Positions 60,347 through 64,000 of a DNA stretch of 64,000 nucleotides are shown here, in pieces. The translations under genes were made by a program, and so were the position numbers. The notes beneath the pieces are model-generated. The model did no database searches. It was not told the DNA's origin and saw only the letters and a program-made list of their open reading frames with translations. This stretch comes from Eisenbergiella tayi (GTDB taxonomy: Bacteria; Bacillota; Clostridia; Lachnospirales; Lachnospiraceae): NCBI RefSeq assembly GCF_001881565.1, contig NZ_MPDJ01000002.1, positions 248,001 through 312,000 on the forward strand, in the 5' to 3' direction. Position 1 is the first letter of the stretch. The number at the start of each line of letters is the position of its first letter.

Positions 60347-63190
60347 ATGAATTATGGCAAAAGAGGTGCCGCAAAGAAAAAAAAGGCACTGCGTTCCAAA
60401 TCAAAAAAATGGAGCAAACGATTTGCTCTTACCTTTTTTAAAACCATTTTACTGGTCATCCTGGCTGCAGGCATCATTGGTATCTGCGGGGGCTTAGGCG
60501 TAGTCAAAGGCATACTGGCCTCAGCACCGGATATTTCCAATATTGACGTATCCCCCACAGGCTTCTCCACCTTCGTATACGATACCGAAGGAAACCAGAT
60601 TGCCAAGCTTGACGCAGAAGGATCCAACCGGGTTCCCGTAAGCATGGACAAGATCCCCGAGGATCTGGCCCACGCCTTTGTTGCTATCGAAGACGCACGG
60701 TTCTATGACCATAACGGAATCGATATCAAGGGTATTCTCCGGGCCGGCTTCATCGGGCTCACCTCCGGTCACTTTTCCGAAGGCGCCAGCACTATCACCC
60801 AGCAGCTTATCAAGAACAACGTTCTTACCAGCTGGACAAGTGAAAGCGAAAAGGCCTTTGCCGTTAAAGTAAAGCGTAAATTCCAGGAGCAGTATCTTGC
60901 CATCAAGCTCGAAAACGATATGGATAAGGATAAAATACTGGAAAATTACATGAATACCATCAATCTGGGACAGAACACCCTTGGTGTCCAGGCCGCATCC
61001 AAACGGTATTTCGGAAAAAATGTCTATGAACTGAACCTTTCCGAATGTGCCGTCATCGCCGCCATCACCCAGAATCCTTCCCGCTACAATCCCATTACCC
61101 ACCCGGAAAAAAATGCGGAGCGCCGGGAAAAAGTACTTACCAACATGCTGGAACAGGGTTACATCAGCCAGTCCGAATTTGACGCGGCCCTGGCGGATGA
61201 CGTATACTCCCGCATCCAGACAGTGAATGAAGAAACCGGGGAAAACGCCATCAACTCTTATTTTGTGGATGCCCTGACCGAAGCTGTCATGGACGATCTG
61301 GAAGCTGCCGGCTATTCGGAAGCCCAGGCCTTTTCCATGCTTTATACCGGCGGCCTGAAGATATACAGCACCCAGGATCCCACCATCCAGTCCATCTGTG
61401 ATGAGGTCTGCTCCAATGAGGAAAATTATCCCCAGGGAACTACCTGGTACCTGAATTACCAGCTGACCATTCAGCGTTCCAACGGGGAAAATGATAATTT
61501 CAGCAAGGAAATGCTGGAGGATTACCTGAAGGAAAACGGAAGCGATAAGAAATATCCTCTCCTTTTTCCCTCCCAGGAGGATGCCTATGCTGCCGTTGAA
61601 GCCTATAAGGCATCTCTTCTTCAGGACGGAGACGAGGTGATTGCGGAGAGTATCTCCATGACGCCTCAGCCGCAGATTTCCATGACTATCGAAGATCAGT
61701 CCACCGGAAATGTGGTCGCCATCGTGGGCGGACGCGGGGCAAAAGAAGCAAACCGTACCCTGAACCGCGCAACCTCCACTACCAGGCAGCCCGGTTCCAC
61801 CTTTAAAATTGTTTCCACCTATGCCCCCGCGTTAGACAGCGCCGGGCTTACTCTGGCGGATGTATTTGTGGATGCTCCCTTTAATTATGCCAACGGAAGG
61901 CCGGTTTCCAACTGGTACAGCTCCGGTTACCGGGGAACCTGTTCCCTGCGGGATGGTATCCGGGATTCCCTGAACATCATCGCCGTAAAGACTCTGACCT
62001 ACATCACTCCTCAGAAGGGCTTTGATTACCTGCAGAATTTTGGTTTTACCACTTTGATAGAGCGGGAAGAGAAAAACGGCCAGACCTTTTCCGATATTAC
62101 ACAGTCCCTCGCCCTGGGCGGTATTACCTATGGTGTTACCAATCTGGAGCTGAACGCCTCTTATGCGACCATCGCAAACGGCGGGACCTATATCAAACCG
62201 AAGCTTTATACTAAAATCGTGGATCATGACGGAAATATCCTCATCGATAATACGGAAGGAGAACGCCGCCAGGTTATCAAGGAAAGCACCGCTTTCCTCC
62301 TCACAGATGCCATGGTTGACGTAGTAACCTCCGGAACCGGAGCCAGCGTGAATTTCGGCGGTATGTCAATCGCCGGCAAGACAGGTACTACATCGGATTA
62401 CAACGATGTGTGGTTCTCAGGCTATACGCCTTATTATACCTGTACTACCTGGACAGGCTATGACAACAATGCCAAGCTTTCCGGTAAGAACGGGGAACGG
62501 AATCTGGCTAAAACTCTTTGGCGGGCTGCCATGAGCAAAATCCATGAAAACCTGGAAAACAAAGCCTTCAGCGTTCCTGCCGATATTGTAACCGCCACCG
62601 TTTGTTCCCAGTCCGGCAAGCTTCCTATTCCCGGCATGTGCGACGAGACCTTAAAAACCGAGTACTTTGCCAAGGGTACGGTTCCTTCGGATACCTGCGA
62701 CGTACATTACCAGGGCAGTATCTGTGAATATTCCGGCCTGCCCGCCACAGAGCTTTGCCCGTTCCAGGTACCGGGTACCATAACCATGCCGCCTGCCCTG
62801 GATGCTTCTCTGAGCGGAAATGCAAACACAACGGAGGAAGGCACTGCGGTTCACTGTCCACATGATGCCACTTTCATGTCCGATCCCAACGCGGCGGCAG
62901 TCATTGCCCAGCAGCGCATGGAATTGGATGCAAGAAATATGCTTGCCAATTATGATATTCAGATGGCCAACCTGCAGGCAGCTCTGCAGAACGCCCAGAC
63001 CGTACTGGTAAGCGCCCAGCAGCAGCTGGCCGCAGCCGTGGATCCTGACAGTCAGGCAGCCGCACAGAATGCGGTCAACCAGGCTCAGCAGGAAATTGAA
63101 AACCTGAACGCCCAGATTGCTGCGCTTCAGAATGCCTATGCATTACAGCAACAGCAGCAGGCCGCCGAACAGGGCGGAGAAGGACAATAG
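60347..63190 (+). CDS. Class A penicillin-binding protein (PBP1A-type)
   Basis: 947 residues with AAGGAGG. Basic N-terminal tail, one membrane helix (TILLVILAAGIIGICGGLGV, about 37-57), GT51 glycosyltransferase domain with the catalytic Glu in AIEDARFYDHNGIDI and EGASTITQQLIKNN, then a transpeptidase domain with SxxK in PGSTFKIV, SLN in IRDSLNII and KTG in IAGKTGTTSDYND. After it comes a Cys-containing loop region and a C-terminal Gln/Ala-rich coiled coil (LQAALQNAQTVLVSAQQQLA). It polymerises and crosslinks peptidoglycan at the outer membrane face. The Q-rich tail is unusual in length. Confidence 0.96.
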   Translation: MNYGKRGAAKKKKALRSKSKKWSKRFALTFFKTILLVILAAGIIGICGGLGVVKGILASAPDISNIDVSPTGFSTFVYDTEGNQIAKLDAEGSNRVPVSMDKIPEDLAHAFVAIEDARFYDHNGIDIKGILRAGFIGLTSGHFSEGASTITQQLIKNNVLTSWTSESEKAFAVKVKRKFQEQYLAIKLENDMDKDKILENYMNTINLGQNTLGVQAASKRYFGKNVYELNLSECAVIAAITQNPSRYNPITHPEKNAERREKVLTNMLEQGYISQSEFDAALADDVYSRIQTVNEETGENAINSYFVDALTEAVMDDLEAAGYSEAQAFSMLYTGGLKIYSTQDPTIQSICDEVCSNEENYPQGTTWYLNYQLTIQRSNGENDNFSKEMLEDYLKENGSDKKYPLLFPSQEDAYAAVEAYKASLLQDGDEVIAESISMTPQPQISMTIEDQSTGNVVAIVGGRGAKEANRTLNRATSTTRQPGSTFKIVSTYAPALDSAGLTLADVFVDAPFNYANGRPVSNWYSSGYRGTCSLRDGIRDSLNIIAVKTLTYITPQKGFDYLQNFGFTTLIEREEKNGQTFSDITQSLALGGITYGVTNLELNASYATIANGGTYIKPKLYTKIVDHDGNILIDNTEGERRQVIKESTAFLLTDAMVDVVTSGTGASVNFGGMSIAGKTGTTSDYNDVWFSGYTPYYTCTTWTGYDNNAKLSGKNGERNLAKTLWRAAMSKIHENLENKAFSVPADIVTATVCSQSGKLPIPGMCDETLKTEYFAKGTVPSDTCDVHYQGSICEYSGLPATELCPFQVPGTITMPPALDASLSGNANTTEEGTAVHCPHDATFMSDPNAAAVIAQQRMELDARNMLANYDIQMANLQAALQNAQTVLVSAQQQLAAAVDPDSQAAAQNAVNQAQQEIENLNAQIAALQNAYALQQQQQAAEQGGEGQ

Positions 63191-63220
63191 CAGTCCTAAG
63201 TGTTCCTGTATAAGAATGAA

Positions 63221-63270
63221 TGAAAAAGAGAAGGTTACTGGTAAGATTCCCGGTGCCTTCTCTTTTTTCA
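63221..63270. terminator. Bidirectional terminator after the PBP gene
   Basis: GAAAAAGAGAAGG pairs with CCTTCTCTTTTTTC across a 21-nt loop between the PBP gene and the convergent GH32 gene. Confidence 0.85.
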
Positions 63271-63278
63271 TTTCCTTA

Positions 63279-64000
63279 TTATAAAACAATCTCATATTTA
63301 GTAATGTCCAAAACAGTCTCCCCCTTGCAGGAAAAGGAAATCCCCTCCGCTTCAAGGGGCGTATAAATCAGGGAGGTCATAGCCTGTTCCCCGTCATTCA
63401 CGAACAGCTCCACCGTATATTTGTCCAAAAGCAGCCTGAGCTTCAGCTTTCCTTCTTTTGTATCCACATACATGGAACGGGTACACAGCAGATCCTTTTT
63501 CAGTCCGCTGCAGGTCCGGTCCGTGGTGAGCGTACCCTTCTCTTTCTCATAGGAGATGGTCGTCTCACAGCCTTCTCCCACAGCAAGATGGATGGTAAAG
63601 GAAGCGCTCCGGCTCACATCTGCCTCCACAATCATATCCAGGACTCTTCCCCGGATTCCATCCAGTTCCAGAGAGCCTTGCTGTTCCGACAGCCTTATGC
63701 CTTTACAGGATACTTCCTTCTGACGGTAGTTTTCCAGCTCCCTCACCGGGTTCTGAATCAGCCTTCCTTCCCGTATTTCCAGTTCTCTTGGGATGGTCAT
63801 CATTCCCGACCACAGGAAATCCTCCGGTGTCATGTAGTTGTCCCAGCTTTGCAGCCAGCCCACCATCACTCTTCTTCCGTCTTCCGTTTCCACCGTCTGA
63901 GGTGCATAGAAATCCAGGCCGCAGTCCACACTTCGTGCCTCTCCTCTCAGGAAGCTCCTCTTTTCCCGGTCATAGGTTCCCACAAAATAAATGGAGTTAT
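63279..64000 (-). CDS. GH32 family beta-fructosidase/sucrose-6-phosphate hydrolase, C-terminal part
   Basis: The minus-strand frame enters from the right edge (NSIYFVGTYDR) and runs 240 residues to the stop at 63279. It has GLDFYAPQTVETEDGRRVMV and GWLQSWDN, the blade-five region of GH32 (DFYAPQ, with the following R/W), then the C-terminal beta-sandwich ending VELFVNDGEQAMTSLIYTPL. The nucleophile and acid motifs lie beyond the edge. These enzymes cleave sucrose, sucrose-6-phosphate or fructans. Confidence 0.9.
   Translation of the reverse strand, partial: NSIYFVGTYDREKRSFLRGEARSVDCGLDFYAPQTVETEDGRRVMVGWLQSWDNYMTPEDFLWSGMMTIPRELEIREGRLIQNPVRELENYRQKEVSCKGIRLSEQQGSLELDGIRGRVLDMIVEADVSRSASFTIHLAVGEGCETTISYEKEKGTLTTDRTCSGLKKDLLCTRSMYVDTKEGKLKLRLLLDKYTVELFVNDGEQAMTSLIYTPLEAEGISFSCKGETVLDITKYEIVL

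Overview
The window looks like chromosomal DNA of an anaerobic gut Firmicute of the Lachnospiraceae (Clostridia) type. The clues are gene content (class III fructose-1,6-bisphosphatase, ATP-dependent PEP carboxykinase, a DUF1836 protein, a YerC/TrpR-like protein, TypA, MgtE, a HisA that looks like the eukaryotic-type subfamily), strong AGGAGG ribosome sites and moderate base composition. The genus cannot be fixed from the sequence alone.

Layout. 0-6.5 kb: a glycan-use locus with a GH43 enzyme (cut by the left edge), a large serine hydrolase and a GPH/MFS sugar symporter on the minus strand, a divergent AraC regulator, and an acetyl-esterase-like hydrolase. 6.5-14.5 kb: a DUF1905-nitroreductase fusion, a zinc-ribbon/TPR membrane protein with a small membrane partner, a LysR/cupin divergent pair, an AraC-GyrI regulator and pckA. 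14.7-26.5 kb: a visibly A+T-rich island bounded by a broken prophage tail gene on one side and serine-recombinase and IS relics on the other. 26.7-34.7 kb: rlmD, pcrA, an O-antigen-ligase-like protein and an Rpn-type nuclease. 35-41 kb: an orphan NMT1-type binding protein, secreted proteins, three tRNAs, yerC, a cold-shock gene and hisA. 41-50 kb: fbp, dapA-dapB, a CobO-like ATPase, ssb and typA. 50-56 kb: a ROK regulator, a TetR regulator, a flippase-like protein, and a radical SAM gene divergent from a cysteine-less paralogue. 56-64 kb: a lipoprotein, exoA, mgtE, a YigZ-family protein, a class A PBP and a GH32 enzyme cut by the right edge.

The most interesting region is the island. A single minus-strand operon (about 25.0 to 15.9 kb, genes overlapping or nearly so) encodes, in order: a protein-kinase-like protein, a small PqqD/RRE-like protein, a radical SAM/SPASM enzyme, a second radical SAM enzyme, a 98-residue precursor peptide, a third radical SAM enzyme, a frameshifted Cys-rich gene, a GNAT acyltransferase, an adenylate-forming ligase, an acyl carrier protein and a glycosyltransferase. 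The precursor core is five perfect-length 12-residue repeats of the form WxNxGWxNYSxx, so every one of ten Trp residues starts a Trp-X-Asn triplet. This reads as a RiPP pathway for a multiply crosslinked (cyclophane-type), probably acylated and perhaps glycosylated or phosphorylated repeat peptide that I do not recognise as described.

A second unexplained pattern is three long near-perfect hairpins in intergenic DNA (31.9, 51.1 and 59.8 kb). Two have unrelated 94-95 bp arms but share a conserved core of about 90 nt with compensatory changes. A third point of interest is the divergent radical SAM/pseudo-radical SAM pair at 53-55.7 kb, with a well-defined shared operator region.
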